Shown here in pieces: positions 41,673-51,049 of a stretch of 64,000 bases of DNA. The stretch is from Collinsella sp. (GTDB lineage Bacteria > Actinomycetota > Coriobacteriia > Coriobacteriales > Coriobacteriaceae), in assembly GCA_019419525.1 (NCBI GenBank), contig DXZU01000030.1, forward strand, positions 51,754 through 115,753, written 5' to 3'. Every line of letters starts with the position of its first letter. Position 1 is the stretch's first letter. Both the position numbers and the translations under genes were made by a program. Below the pieces are notes generated by a model. That model did no database searches. It worked only from the letters and a program-made list of their open reading frames with translations, and was not told the origin of the DNA.

Positions 41673-43688
41673 CTACATCACCTCCGCGTGAGGGGTCAAA
41701 CCATTTGCCTTGAGCACCTCGTCGGGGAGCTCGGAATAGAAGTGCTCGGTGCCGGGCACGCGCTTGAAGACCGGACGGGTGTCCAGGCCAATACGCGGAT
41801 GGCTCGAGCGGGGCGCGAAGCGATCGCCCTTGGGGAAATCGCGCGGGCTCGGAACGGCGCCGGGCACCTGGTGCAGGCGGCCCGAACCGCTCTCGATGGA
41901 CAGAACGGAACCCAGAAGACCGCGGGTGTACTCGTGGATCGGGTTAGTGAGCAGCTCCTTGGTGGGTGCCTGCTCGATAACCTGACCGGCGTACATAACC
42001 GTGATGTTATGGGCAACCTCGGCGACCAGAGCCAGGTCATGCGAAACGAAGATCATGGCAAAGCCGAGCTTGGCCTGAAGATCGTTGAGCAGCTTGATGA
42101 CCTGCTTCTGGACGGTAACGTCCAGAGCGGTCGTGGGCTCGTCGCAGATGACCAGCTTGGGGTCGCGGGTAAGGGCCATAGCGATCAGGACGCGCTGACG
42201 CTGGCCGCCGGAAAGCTCGTGCGGATAGCTCTCGAGCGTGCGCTTGGGATCGAGGCCGACGAGCTCCAAGAGCTCCTCGGCGCTGCGGGTTCCGCCGCGC
42301 TTGGTGAGCTGCTTCATCTGGGCAGAGATGAGCATGGAGGGGTTGAGCGAGGACAGGGCGTCCTGATAGACCATAGCGATATCGGTACCGCGCAGGCCGA
42401 ACCACTCCTTCTTGCTCATCTTGAGCAGGTCGCGACCCTCCCAGAGAACCTCGCCGGAAAGATGCTCGTCATCGTCGGTCAGGCCCATGATGGCCAGCGT
42501 GGTGATGGACTTACCGCAACCGGACTCGCCCACCAGGCCCATGGTCTGACCAGGACGAACGTCAAAGTTGACATGGTCGACGACGTTGATATCACCGTGA
42601 TGCTCAAACTGGATGCAGAAGTCACGGACCGAGAGAATCGGCTCAACGGACTCGTCGGGCACGTGGCGATCGTCACGCTTGAGCTCGACATCGCGCAGGG
42701 CGCCAAGGCGAGCGGAGAGGGACTGGGCCTGCTCCTTGTAGGCGCGAACGGGGTCGGAGACCAGCAGGTCGGCCTCGCGACGCTTGGAGGAATCGGTAGG
42801 ATCCAGGGCAGCGGAGGGAGCAGCGGCCATGGCGTCGGTAATGCCCTCGGAGAGGATGTTGAGCGCCAGGCAGGTGATCATGATGGCTAGGCCCGGGAAC
42901 AGCGCCTGCCACCAACGGCCGGCGAGCACGCCGCCGCGGGCGTCGGCGAGGATGTTGCCCCAGGTAGCGGTGGGCTCCTGGATACCAGCGCCGATGAAGG
43001 TCAGCGAGGCCTCGAAGATGATGGCGTCGGCGACCAGGGTAACGGTGAAGACCATGATCGGGGCGATGCAGTTACGCAGAACATGCTTGATCAAAATCCA
43101 CGGAGCCTTGGCGCCGGAAACGATGACCGCGCGGACATAGTCCTCGCCGTACTCGGACACGATATTGGCGCGTACGATACGGGCAATCTGCGGAGTGTAC
43201 ATAAAGCCGATGGCGAAGATGATCGACGGCACGGAGTTGCCCAGGATGGAGACGAAGACGGCCGCGAGGGCGATGCCCGGGATGGACATGATGATGTCCA
43301 AGATACGCATGATCGTCTCGGAGACGGCCTTGCGCGAAACCGCTGCAAGGGCGCCCACGACCGAGCCGCAGACCAGAGCCATGGCGGTGGCGCCAAAGCC
43401 GATAATCAGCGAGTAACGACCACCGTAGAGCATACGCGACAGAATGTCGCGACCCTTATCGTCGGTACCGAAGATAAATCCGTTGCCGGGAGCCTGGCGA
43501 GCCGTAAAGATCTCGACCGGGCTATAGGGGGCAAGAAGGGGCGCCAGAATCGCAGTCAGGGCGACCAGCACCAGCACGACGGCGGCAATCTTAGAAGACA
43601 GCGTCATCTTCTTCCAGCCACCGAGCTTGAGCCCCTTGGAGGCAGCCTTCTCGAGCTGCTCGGTTTGCTTCTCTCGAATCTTTACCAT
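41673..43688 (-). CDS. Fused ABC permease-ATPase (OppC-OppD fusion)
   Basis: 671 residues. The N-terminal part (about 1-300) is a DppC-like permease with GTDDKGRDILSRMLYGGRYSL and an EAA loop (VIVSGAKAPWILIKHVLRN). The C-terminal part (about 345-640) is a complete ATPase: [39 protein letters not shown]. Such a fusion is known in some sialic-acid importers of the dipeptide ABC class. No frameshift or stop marks the junction, so the fusion is genuine. It lies between the OppB-like permease and the second ATPase. Confidence 0.9.
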   Translation of the reverse strand: MVKIREKQTEQLEKAASKGLKLGGWKKMTLSSKIAAVVLVLVALTAILAPLLAPYSPVEIFTARQAPGNGFIFGTDDKGRDILSRMLYGGRYSLIIGFGATAMALVCGSVVGALAAVSRKAVSETIMRILDIIMSIPGIALAAVFVSILGNSVPSIIFAIGFMYTPQIARIVRANIVSEYGEDYVRAVIVSGAKAPWILIKHVLRNCIAPIMVFTVTLVADAIIFEASLTFIGAGIQEPTATWGNILADARGGVLAGRWWQALFPGLAIMITCLALNILSEGITDAMAAAPSAALDPTDSSKRREADLLVSDPVRAYKEQAQSLSARLGALRDVELKRDDRHVPDESVEPILSVRDFCIQFEHHGDINVVDHVNFDVRPGQTMGLVGESGCGKSITTLAIMGLTDDDEHLSGEVLWEGRDLLKMSKKEWFGLRGTDIAMVYQDALSSLNPSMLISAQMKQLTKRGGTRSAEELLELVGLDPKRTLESYPHELSGGQRQRVLIAMALTRDPKLVICDEPTTALDVTVQKQVIKLLNDLQAKLGFAMIFVSHDLALVAEVAHNITVMYAGQVIEQAPTKELLTNPIHEYTRGLLGSVLSIESGSGRLHQVPGAVPSPRDFPKGDRFAPRSSHPRIGLDTRPVFKRVPGTEHFYSELPDEVLKANGLTPHAEVM

Positions 43689-43691
43689 AAT

Positions 43692-44648
43692 CTACACCGT
43701 CCTGATGCGCGGGTTGATGAGCAGGTAGAGCATGTCAACCACGATGTTGATGATGATGAAGGCAAGAGCAACGACGATGACGACGCCCTGAACCAGGTTC
43801 GCCTCGTTGCCCTGAACGCCCTGCAGAATCGCGGTGCCCATGCCGGGGAGGTTGAAGATAACCTCGATGACGACGGCGCCGCCCATGAGGTAACCGATCT
43901 TAAGACCGAGGGTGGTGACCGGGGTGATCAGCGCATTGCGAAGAACGTTGATGCCGACGACGACCTTCTCGGGAACGCCGGCGCCGCGAGCCATACGGAC
44001 ATAATCCTTGTCGAGCTCCTCGACCATGGCGGTACGCACGATACGAGTCATCTGGCCCGTCAGCGGAAATGCCAAGGCGATAGCGGGCATGATCATACGC
44101 CCCAGATAGCCAACCGGATTCGTGGTGAAGTGAGGCAGAGCGCCCGATGCCGGGAGCACCTTAAGGTAGGAAGAGAACAGCAGGATCAACAGAACGGCAA
44201 GCCAGAACGACGGGGTTGCCAAGCCGGCGATGGAAAAGACACGGATTACTTGGTCCGGCCATTTGTCGCGATACAGTGCCGCGATGACGCCGAGCAAAAA
44301 CGAAACGACCGCACCGATGGCAAGACCGATGAAGGTCAGCTGCATCGTGACGGGCAGGGCCGTGGAGATGCGCTTGGCAACGGAGTTGCGAGCAGCACCA
44401 TAGGTGCCCATGTCGCCATGGATCAAATCGCCCATATAGCGCACGTAGCGCACGGGCCAGGGGTCGTCCAGACCATACTTCTCATGGTACTCGGCAACCG
44501 CCTCGGGCGAGGCACCGTCACCCAACGCCGTGTAGGCGGGGTCGGTCTTGGAGAACGACATAAGGAAGAACACCAGGACGGTGACGCCCAATGCCATGAT
44601 CGGCAGCGCCACAAGACGCCTTCCAATCAAACGTAGCAAGTTGTTCAC
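43692..44648 (-). CDS. ABC importer permease of the nan operon (DppB-like)
   Basis: 318 residues with a first helix at LVALPIMALGVTVLVFFLMS and the EAA loop (ARGAGVPEKVVVGINVLRNALIT). The GTG at 44648 is chosen because GGGGAGAG lies just upstream; an earlier frame has no site. It pairs with the permease half of the fused protein. Confidence 0.88.
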   Translation of the reverse strand: MNNLLRLIGRRLVALPIMALGVTVLVFFLMSFSKTDPAYTALGDGASPEAVAEYHEKYGLDDPWPVRYVRYMGDLIHGDMGTYGAARNSVAKRISTALPVTMQLTFIGLAIGAVVSFLLGVIAALYRDKWPDQVIRVFSIAGLATPSFWLAVLLILLFSSYLKVLPASGALPHFTTNPVGYLGRMIMPAIALAFPLTGQMTRIVRTAMVEELDKDYVRMARGAGVPEKVVVGINVLRNALITPVTTLGLKIGYLMGGAVVIEVIFNLPGMGTAILQGVQGNEANLVQGVVIVVALAFIIINIVVDMLYLLINPRIRTV

Positions 44649-44709
44649 GTTCTCTCCCCTTTCTTTTGTCGGTAGGACCAACTGGTATATGAGTACGGAT
44701 ACTCATTAC

Positions 44710-44743
44710 AAGACCCGAGCGACATCGTTGCCGCCCGGGTCTT
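44710..44743 (-). terminator. Attenuator-like hairpin after the binding-protein gene
   Basis: AAGACCCGAGCG and CCGCCCGGGTCTT form a stem of about 11 bp with one wobble between the SBP and permease genes. It may keep binding protein above permease level. Confidence 0.6.
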
Positions 44744-44805
44744 TGTTTCAACTATGAGGATACGGTCCCAACGACCGACATCCTGCATATAGACTCAAGC
44801 GAGTC

Positions 44806-46419
44806 TTACGCCTTGACGGTCGCAACGCCCCTGAAGGACATGCTCGTCGTGCCGATGCCCTTGAAACCATCGAGGGCCTCGCCATTGGGCGCAGTGGACG
44901 GATCGTCCCAAGAAGCGGAGACGGTCTTGACGTGGACAACGGGGTACAGAACGGCGTTGTCGGCAATGATGTCGAAACACTCGTTCCACTTCTTCTGCTG
45001 CTCGTCGCCCTCGGCGGCAAGAGCCTCGTCCATGAGACCATGGAGCTTCTGCCACTCAGCGGACTCCTTCCACGGGCAACGGGTCTGCATCCAGACGTTG
45101 TCGCCGTACCACCAGTTGAGCAGCAGGTCGGGGTCGGCGCCGAAGCAGGAAGGATCGCCAGGGGCAAGGAGGATATCGTAGGCCTCGCCGCCGTCGATGG
45201 CGGCGTAGGTGGCCGGCGAGGTATCGGTCTGGATGGTCACATCGAAGCCGAGAGCGTCGAGGTCGTTCTTGACCTGGGCGGCCATGCCCTTAATCTGCTC
45301 GTTGTCGGTGGTGCGCAGGGTGATGGCACCCGGGGTGATGCCAGACTCCTCGATGAGCTTCTTAGCCTTCTTGGTGTCGGTCTTGTACACCGTGGAAGCC
45401 TCATGATAGTTGGTGAAGCTCTTGGGCAGGTAGCAGCTGGCAGCGGTGGCAAGGCCGGCGAAGGTGTTGCTGACCATCTTCTCGGTGTCGAGCGCATACA
45501 TGACAGCCTGACGGACCTTGACGTTGTTCCAAGGCTCCTTGGCGACGTTGAACATGATGAAGCGGGTGCCGAAACCCTGAACGTTATCGATCTTGCAGCC
45601 GGCGCTCTCGAGCTGGTCGACGGCGTCAGCGGTAACGAGCTCCATAACGAGCGTGGAGCCCTCCTGCTGAGCGGTAACGCGAGCGGTGGGGTCGGTCAGG
45701 ATGCTGTACTGGATCTTCTTATCCTCGGCAGCATACTCACCGTTGTACTCGGGGTTGGGAACCAGGGTGATCTCGGTATCGGAGATAGAGTCGTACATCC
45801 AGGGGCCGGAACCGATCGGCTGCTTGGCGCGATCCTCCTCGGTCTGGGTGGCCGGGGTAACGCGGACGATGGCCAGACGATCCTTGAGCAGGGAGAAGTT
45901 GGGGACCTTAGTCTTGACCGTCACGGTGCTGGCGTCCTTGGCCTCGATGGACTCGAAGGGCTGGAAGAACGGAGCATAGGTAGCGGAAGCGGCGCAAGCG
46001 GTGTAGGAGGCAACGACATCGTCAGCGGTGACCTCGGTGCCATCGGAGAACTTGGCGCCCTTGCGGATGGTGACCTCGAAAGTGGTGTCGTCCACAGACT
46101 TGGGATCGTCGGTGGCGAGCTCGTTGAAGGTGCTGTAGTCGTGGTAATCGATGCCGTAGAGGCCCTCGACGACGTGCCAGTTAGCACCCAGGCCCACAGC
46201 GGAGCCGGTGCTGGCGGGATCGAAGCTGGACGGAGCGTAAGCGGAACCAGCGGTGATCACGCCGCCGCCACGGTTGGCGGAATCGGTGGAGCCGGAAGCG
46301 GAACCCTCGTCGCTAGAGCTGCCACCGCAGCCAGTGAGACCAAGGCCGGCGACAGCAGCGACGCTGCCGGTGAGGCCGAGGAACGAACGCCTGGACATAC
46401 CCTTGTTGATGATGGCCAT
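44806..46419 (-). CDS. ABC importer solute-binding lipoprotein of the nan operon
   Basis: 537 residues of SBP family 5. The signal region MSRRSFLGLTGSVAAVAGLGLTGCGG has a twin-arginine motif and a lipobox. The mature fold starts near TAGSAYAPSSFDPASTGS. The ATG at 46419 has AGGAGAAG upstream. It is the first gene of the nan operon. The dipeptide-type SBP family also includes sialic-acid-binding SatA proteins, so sialic acid or a sialylated glycan is the likely ligand, by context. Confidence 0.88.
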   Translation of the reverse strand: MAIINKGMSRRSFLGLTGSVAAVAGLGLTGCGGSSSDEGSASGSTDSANRGGGVITAGSAYAPSSFDPASTGSAVGLGANWHVVEGLYGIDYHDYSTFNELATDDPKSVDDTTFEVTIRKGAKFSDGTEVTADDVVASYTACAASATYAPFFQPFESIEAKDASTVTVKTKVPNFSLLKDRLAIVRVTPATQTEEDRAKQPIGSGPWMYDSISDTEITLVPNPEYNGEYAAEDKKIQYSILTDPTARVTAQQEGSTLVMELVTADAVDQLESAGCKIDNVQGFGTRFIMFNVAKEPWNNVKVRQAVMYALDTEKMVSNTFAGLATAASCYLPKSFTNYHEASTVYKTDTKKAKKLIEESGITPGAITLRTTDNEQIKGMAAQVKNDLDALGFDVTIQTDTSPATYAAIDGGEAYDILLAPGDPSCFGADPDLLLNWWYGDNVWMQTRCPWKESAEWQKLHGLMDEALAAEGDEQQKKWNECFDIIADNAVLYPVVHVKTVSASWDDPSTAPNGEALDGFKGIGTTSMSFRGVATVKA

Positions 46420-46537
46420 GTCTTCTCCTATCAATAGAGAATCTTACTCGGGAGCACCTAGACGTGCCCCCGCGCAACTTGCGGACGATATATACCTTAC
46501 CTACCGACGAACCCAACTGAGGTGCCGCGCTCGGCGA

Positions 46538-46620
46538 CCGATACATACATACGCTTGAACGGTATTTACTACCGTTCACCGAATTCATTGACAAATGATT
46601 CGCCAGACAGTATGTATCGG
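46538..46620. repeat. Wide inverted repeat around the nan promoter
   Basis: CCGATACATAC (46538-46548) and GTATGTATCGG (46610-46620) are perfect 11-nt complements, 61 nt apart, and flank both the promoter and the inner operator. They may be two half sites or a second pair of binding sites that allow looping. Confidence 0.55.
46556..46594 (-). promoter_or_regulatory. nan operon promoter with palindromic operator
   Basis: On the minus strand, TTGTCA (46589-46594) and TAGTAA (46566-46571) are 17 bp apart. The -10 lies inside TGAACGGTA TTTAC TACCGTTCA (46556-46578), a perfect 9-bp-arm palindrome. A bound repressor would block the polymerase. No candidate regulator gene lies in the window. The remaining part of 46420-46783 shows only an AAACGTTTT core (46682-46690). 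Confidence 0.6.
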
Positions 46621-46783
46621 CGAGGTGAGATATCAGTCTTCGTCAACCCGCAGGATAGCAGGGTTTTCGCTTGGGTTAGTCAAACGTTTTAGCGTTAATA
46701 AAACCCGAAATCAGCAGGCAATCATGGCGAAATAAATGGTTGAAAATCGCGCAATCATGTATATCAGTTGTTTAGGCTCGTGT

Positions 46784-48730
46784 TTAGCTATCGGAATGGC
46801 CAGCCGCCGCCTCGGCGCGCTCGGCATTCCATGCAACGAGCGCCTCGTGGACCGCCTTGGCAACATCGGCAGGTATGCCGCGAACTTTCGCGATCTCTTG
46901 CTCGCTCGCCGCGCGCAAACGCTTCATCGAGCCAAAATGGCGCATAAGGGCACGTTTTCTGGTGGGTCCCACGCCTGGAACGTCATCGAGCACCGAAACC
47001 GTCATGGCTTTATCGCGCAACTCACGGTGGAACGTGATGGCAAATCGGTGGGACTCATCGCGTACCTGTTTAATTAGATAGAGCGAAGCAGACCCGGTCG
47101 GCAGCACGACAGGAGTCTCGTCCCAAGGCACAAAAACTTCCTCGTCGGCCTTCGCCAAGCCACAAACTGGTATATCGAGCCCAAGAGCCTCAAGTTGCTT
47201 GATCGCAGCGGTCAATTGCGGCTTACCGCCATCGACAACGAGCAAATCGGGGCGCGAGCCAAAGCGCTCGTCGGCCATGCGCTCGGGAGCATAGCGTCGT
47301 CCCAAAACCTCGGACATCGACACGAAGTCGTTTGCCTCGTCCAATTCGGCCTGAATTTTAAAACGACGGTACTGGCTCTTGTCGGCGCGCCCGTTGGTAA
47401 ACACCACCATCGAGGCGACCGTAAAGGTGCCATGCAGTGTAGAGATATCGAAGCACTCGATACGCAACGGCGGCGATGGCAGCGCCAACGCACTTTCGAG
47501 CTCCAGGAGCGCTTGATTGGTGCGGTCGTCAGCGTACCCCGTTCGCATCATGTAGCGCATGAGGGCATGGCGCGCATTTTTGGATGCCATATCGAGCAGA
47601 CGGTGCTTTTCGCCACGCTGCGGCCTATGGAGATGGCAGGAACGCTCACGCTTGCCCGCAAGCCACTCCCCCAGCGCCTCCGCATCCTCAAGCTCGACGG
47701 AAAGGTTGACCTCAGCTGGAATATCAGCCGTCTCGTCGTAATAGCGCTTAAGAAAGCCCGACTGGAGCTCTTCCTCGTCAACATCAAGACCCTTGTCGAG
47801 AATGAACTCGCAGGTGCGAACTGTTCGGCCCTCGCGAACGACGAAGACGCAAGCGGCGGAGATGGTCTCCTCGCGATAGAACCCGATGACATCGATATCG
47901 ACACTGGAGGGAAAAACGACTTGCTGACGATCGTCCAGACCCCTGATGACCTCCAAACGACGTTTGACGCGTGCCGCGCGCTCAAAGTCGAGCGCCTCGG
48001 CGGCATCCGTCATCTCGGAGGTCAGCTCATCGACGACATCCTTGCGATGGCCCGACAAAAAGCGCTCGACACGCTTGACGTTCTTGGCATAGTCTGCCGG
48101 GGAAATCGCGCCGACACACGCACCCGGGCCGCGCCCGACATGGTAGTCAAAGCAGGGACGCCCGTTTTGTGCGCAAATCATATTGACGATGTCTTCCTCG
48201 CCCTTGTGGGACTCGATGGTACGGCGACAACGACGCCACTCCGCACAGGATGCAGAGCAGATGGGGATAACCTTGCGCAGCGTATCTATCGTCTCACGTG
48301 CCGCACGGCTATCGGTATAGGGTCCAAAATAGCGCGTTCCCGGCTTATGACGCTCACGCGTGTATTTGATCGCGGGATACAGGTCGCCCTTTGTAATGGC
48401 GATAAAGGGGTAGCTCTTGTCATCCTTGAGGTCGACGTTAAAGTACGGATGGTACTGGCCGATCAGGTTGCGCTCGAGTACAAGCGCCTCATGCTCGGTT
48501 TCGACAACGATGTAGTCAAAGCTCGCCACCAGCTGCATCATCAGCGGGATCTTTTGACGCTCATCCTGCAGTGTCACGTATTGACGCATGCGGGCGCGCA
48601 GGTTTTTCGCCTTGCCCACGTAGATGACATCGCCCTTGGCATCCTTCCAAAGGTAGCATCCGGGCTGTGTGGGAACGCGCGAAACCTGCTCGGCAAGCGT
48701 TGGTATGTTGTCGTGACCGGCCACGCGCAC
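46784..48730 (-). CDS. uvrC: Excinuclease ABC subunit C
   Basis: Makes both incisions in nucleotide excision repair. The 648 residues show the GIY-YIG nuclease (about 18-100, CYLWKDAKGDVIYVGKAKNLRARM), the UVR helix (about 205-235), the RNase-H-like 5' nuclease (FDISTLHGTFTVASMVVFTNG) and C-terminal tandem helix-hairpin-helix (VPGVGPTRKRALMRHFGS). The GTG start directly follows the murJ stop. Confidence 0.95.
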   Translation of the reverse strand: MRVAGHDNIPTLAEQVSRVPTQPGCYLWKDAKGDVIYVGKAKNLRARMRQYVTLQDERQKIPLMMQLVASFDYIVVETEHEALVLERNLIGQYHPYFNVDLKDDKSYPFIAITKGDLYPAIKYTRERHKPGTRYFGPYTDSRAARETIDTLRKVIPICSASCAEWRRCRRTIESHKGEEDIVNMICAQNGRPCFDYHVGRGPGACVGAISPADYAKNVKRVERFLSGHRKDVVDELTSEMTDAAEALDFERAARVKRRLEVIRGLDDRQQVVFPSSVDIDVIGFYREETISAACVFVVREGRTVRTCEFILDKGLDVDEEELQSGFLKRYYDETADIPAEVNLSVELEDAEALGEWLAGKRERSCHLHRPQRGEKHRLLDMASKNARHALMRYMMRTGYADDRTNQALLELESALALPSPPLRIECFDISTLHGTFTVASMVVFTNGRADKSQYRRFKIQAELDEANDFVSMSEVLGRRYAPERMADERFGSRPDLLVVDGGKPQLTAAIKQLEALGLDIPVCGLAKADEEVFVPWDETPVVLPTGSASLYLIKQVRDESHRFAITFHRELRDKAMTVSVLDDVPGVGPTRKRALMRHFGSMKRLRAASEQEIAKVRGIPADVAKAVHEALVAWNAERAEAAAGHSDS

Positions 48731-50413
48731 CTACTTGCGACGAAGCAGCGCCGAGACCTCGGGCATCTTAAGGACGACGGCAAGGCCAAAGGTAACAACA
48801 AGCGAGGCGACACCCGCAACGCAAACGTAGCCAAGAGTAATCAGAATCGAGCCGCCAAGTGCCCCGACAAAGTGTTCAAGCGCCCACATGACGCCGGCGC
48901 CTGCGGCAGCACCTAGGCCACCGAGCAAAAGGCCAAAGAAACCGCCATGTAGGATAGATTTGACCTGAAGGCCACGCAGGCGACGACGCAGCCACCACAG
49001 CGAACAGCCGACCAAGATCACGTAGTCGACGACATACGAAAGCGCGATTGCCGGCATACCGAAGCCCAGCACAACGCCAAACAGCAGAACCGAGCCGGCC
49101 TGGCCGATGGCGGAATACAGGCAATAGCGGCTATAGGGCTTCATGTCGAGCAAGGCAGAGAAGCTCTTCTGCATCAACACGACCACGCCGTAGAGCGGCA
49201 GCGAGAGCGCCAGGTAGACAAGGTACTCGGACACCAGAGCCACGCCGGATTCATCGAACTTGCCAGCACAGTAGATCATATTGAGCGGACGTGCGAAGAC
49301 AATCAGGTACAGTGCGAACGGAATCAGGAAGAACAGCATCTGGGCGACGCCACGCGAAATGCCCGTGCGAACGCTGTCGTAATCCTTCTCCTGTGCGTCA
49401 TGAGAGAGCTCGGTATAGAGCGCCGTCGAAAGCGAGGCGGCAATCAGCGCGTAGGGCAGCGTGTACCACAGGCGCGCATAGGCGATGACGGAAGGACCCG
49501 TCTCGGGCTGGACCACCAGCGCGGCAGCGTTGGTGATAGAAGTCGAGACAAACATGCACACCGTGGCGAGCAGCGTCGGGATACCGAGCGCAATCGTCTG
49601 GCGCAGCGCGGGGTCCTTAAAGTCGATATGGATATGGGGATGCACGCCGTGCTTGCCAAGCGCGGGAATCTGACATGCCATCTGAACAAAGACACCGAGG
49701 GTCGTACCGGCCGCAATCAAGATGATGCCGGCACGTTCGCCAAACTGTGCGGACACGGGCGCAAAACCCATAAAGCTCGCAATGACGATCACATTGTTGA
49801 GGACCGGGGCAAACGTCGACCAGAAGTAGTCGCGGTGTGCGTTGAGAACGCCCGAGAACACCGAGCCCAAACCATAAAACAGAATCTGGATGGCAAAGAA
49901 ACGGAACATGAACGCAGCGGTATCCATGCTGCCACCGTCACCCGAAAGGAACGATTGCGTCCAGATAAAGCCCGGGGCGAACACGGTCCCCAGCAACGAA
50001 ATGCCACCCAGCACTAAAAGCAGAATGCCGAGCAGGTTGCCCACGTACTCGTTCGAGGCCTCGCGACCCTGCTCACGCCTCACGCCCATGTACACGGGCA
50101 AAAACGCCGTCACGAGCATGCCGCCCATCACGAGTTCGTAGAGCATATTGGGCAGGTTGTTGGCGACCTGATAGGAGGACGAGAGCAGCGACATGCCGAT
50201 AGCGGCCGCCATTGCCCACGTGCGGATAAAACCGGTGACGCGAGACACGATAGTCAGGATGGTCATAAGCCCGGCAGAACGACCAACCGTGGAGTAGTCC
50301 GACGAGCCCATGTCGTCAGTGTCATCTCGCGACGAAGAAGCTTCGGATGAGGGTGTCTGAGGCGCAGATTCTTTTGCAAAATGAGCTCCGCGCTTCAATT
50401 CTTCCTGCGGCAT
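48731..50413 (-). CDS. murJ: Lipid II flippase MurJ (MviN)
   Basis: 560 residues with about 14 membrane helices and a charged N-terminal extension of roughly 50 residues. SYQVANNLPNMLYELVMGGMLVTAFLPVY is the family start, with conserved Arg and Asp residues in the early helices. It flips lipid II for cell-wall synthesis. It sits between uvrC and the YbaK gene with 0-3 nt gaps. Confidence 0.92.
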   Translation of the reverse strand: MPQEELKRGAHFAKESAPQTPSSEASSSRDDTDDMGSSDYSTVGRSAGLMTILTIVSRVTGFIRTWAMAAAIGMSLLSSSYQVANNLPNMLYELVMGGMLVTAFLPVYMGVRREQGREASNEYVGNLLGILLLVLGGISLLGTVFAPGFIWTQSFLSGDGGSMDTAAFMFRFFAIQILFYGLGSVFSGVLNAHRDYFWSTFAPVLNNVIVIASFMGFAPVSAQFGERAGIILIAAGTTLGVFVQMACQIPALGKHGVHPHIHIDFKDPALRQTIALGIPTLLATVCMFVSTSITNAAALVVQPETGPSVIAYARLWYTLPYALIAASLSTALYTELSHDAQEKDYDSVRTGISRGVAQMLFFLIPFALYLIVFARPLNMIYCAGKFDESGVALVSEYLVYLALSLPLYGVVVLMQKSFSALLDMKPYSRYCLYSAIGQAGSVLLFGVVLGFGMPAIALSYVVDYVILVGCSLWWLRRRLRGLQVKSILHGGFFGLLLGGLGAAAGAGVMWALEHFVGALGGSILITLGYVCVAGVASLVVTFGLAVVLKMPEVSALLRRK

Positions 50414-50416
50414 CGC

Positions 50417-50917
50417 TCAGTCCTCTCTCGTAATCGCGGCAACCGTCGCCCCGCAAAATGCAATTAAATCATCGGGTGCAAGCTCGAGCTGATAACCACG
50501 CTTGCCTCCCGAAATAAAAATGGTATCCCAAAGGACGCATGTCTCATCAATGAGCGTCCGGTAGCGTTTTTTCATACCGACCGGGCTGCAGCCGCCGCGA
50601 ACGTAGCCAGTCGCCGCAAGCAAATCCTTCACATGCATCATGGCCAAGGACTTCTCCCCCGCGGCACGCGCGGCGGACTTTAGATCGAGCTCGTCGGCAA
50701 CAGGGATGCAGCACACGACATAGTCGTTGGACGGTGTCACGCAGACCAAAGTCTTAAATCCTTGACCGGGCTCCTCGCCAAGCTGCTCCGAAATCGCGAC
50801 CCCCAGGCCCACCGACTCATCACCATCGTCTTCGTACGTATGTAGAACATAGGAAATGCCGGCGCTTTCCAGCTCGCGCATCGCATTGGTTTTTGGCGTC
50901 TTTACAGCCTTTGCCAT
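50417..50917 (-). CDS. YbaK-type Cys-tRNA(Pro) deacylase
   Basis: 166 residues. KTPKTNAMRELESAGISYVLHTY and GYVRGGCSPVGMKKRYRTLIDE are the YbaK/EbsC pattern, including the conserved active-site GGxSPxG-like loop. It clears mischarged Cys-tRNA(Pro). The ATG at 50917 has GAAAGGA upstream. It precedes murJ by 3 nt. Confidence 0.92.
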   Translation of the reverse strand: MAKAVKTPKTNAMRELESAGISYVLHTYEDDGDESVGLGVAISEQLGEEPGQGFKTLVCVTPSNDYVVCCIPVADELDLKSAARAAGEKSLAMMHVKDLLAATGYVRGGCSPVGMKKRYRTLIDETCVLWDTIFISGGKRGYQLELAPDDLIAFCGATVAAITRED

Positions 50918-50998
50918 GACATATCCTTTCCCTCGCATTCGGACGTAAAGATTAAGTATATGTCCAATTCGGCTGCATACGTCACTTCGACACAGCAA

Positions 50999-51029
50999 GC
51001 GCCATCGAATCACAAGGAGTCGATGGCGC
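50999..51029 (-). terminator. Hairpin after uvrA
   Basis: GCGCCATCGA and TCGATGGCGC pair perfectly across 11 nt, 20 nt past the uvrA stop. The following minus-strand sequence is only mildly T-rich. Confidence 0.6.
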
Positions 51030-51049
51030 CCATAAACTGAATCGCCTAT

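Noticed and set aside
40623..42890. A 755-codon open frame on the plus strand opposite the importer ATPase genes
   Set aside because: It is a shadow of strong third-position GC bias. The minus strand has complete ABC ATPase and permease motifs, and the plus-strand product has none.
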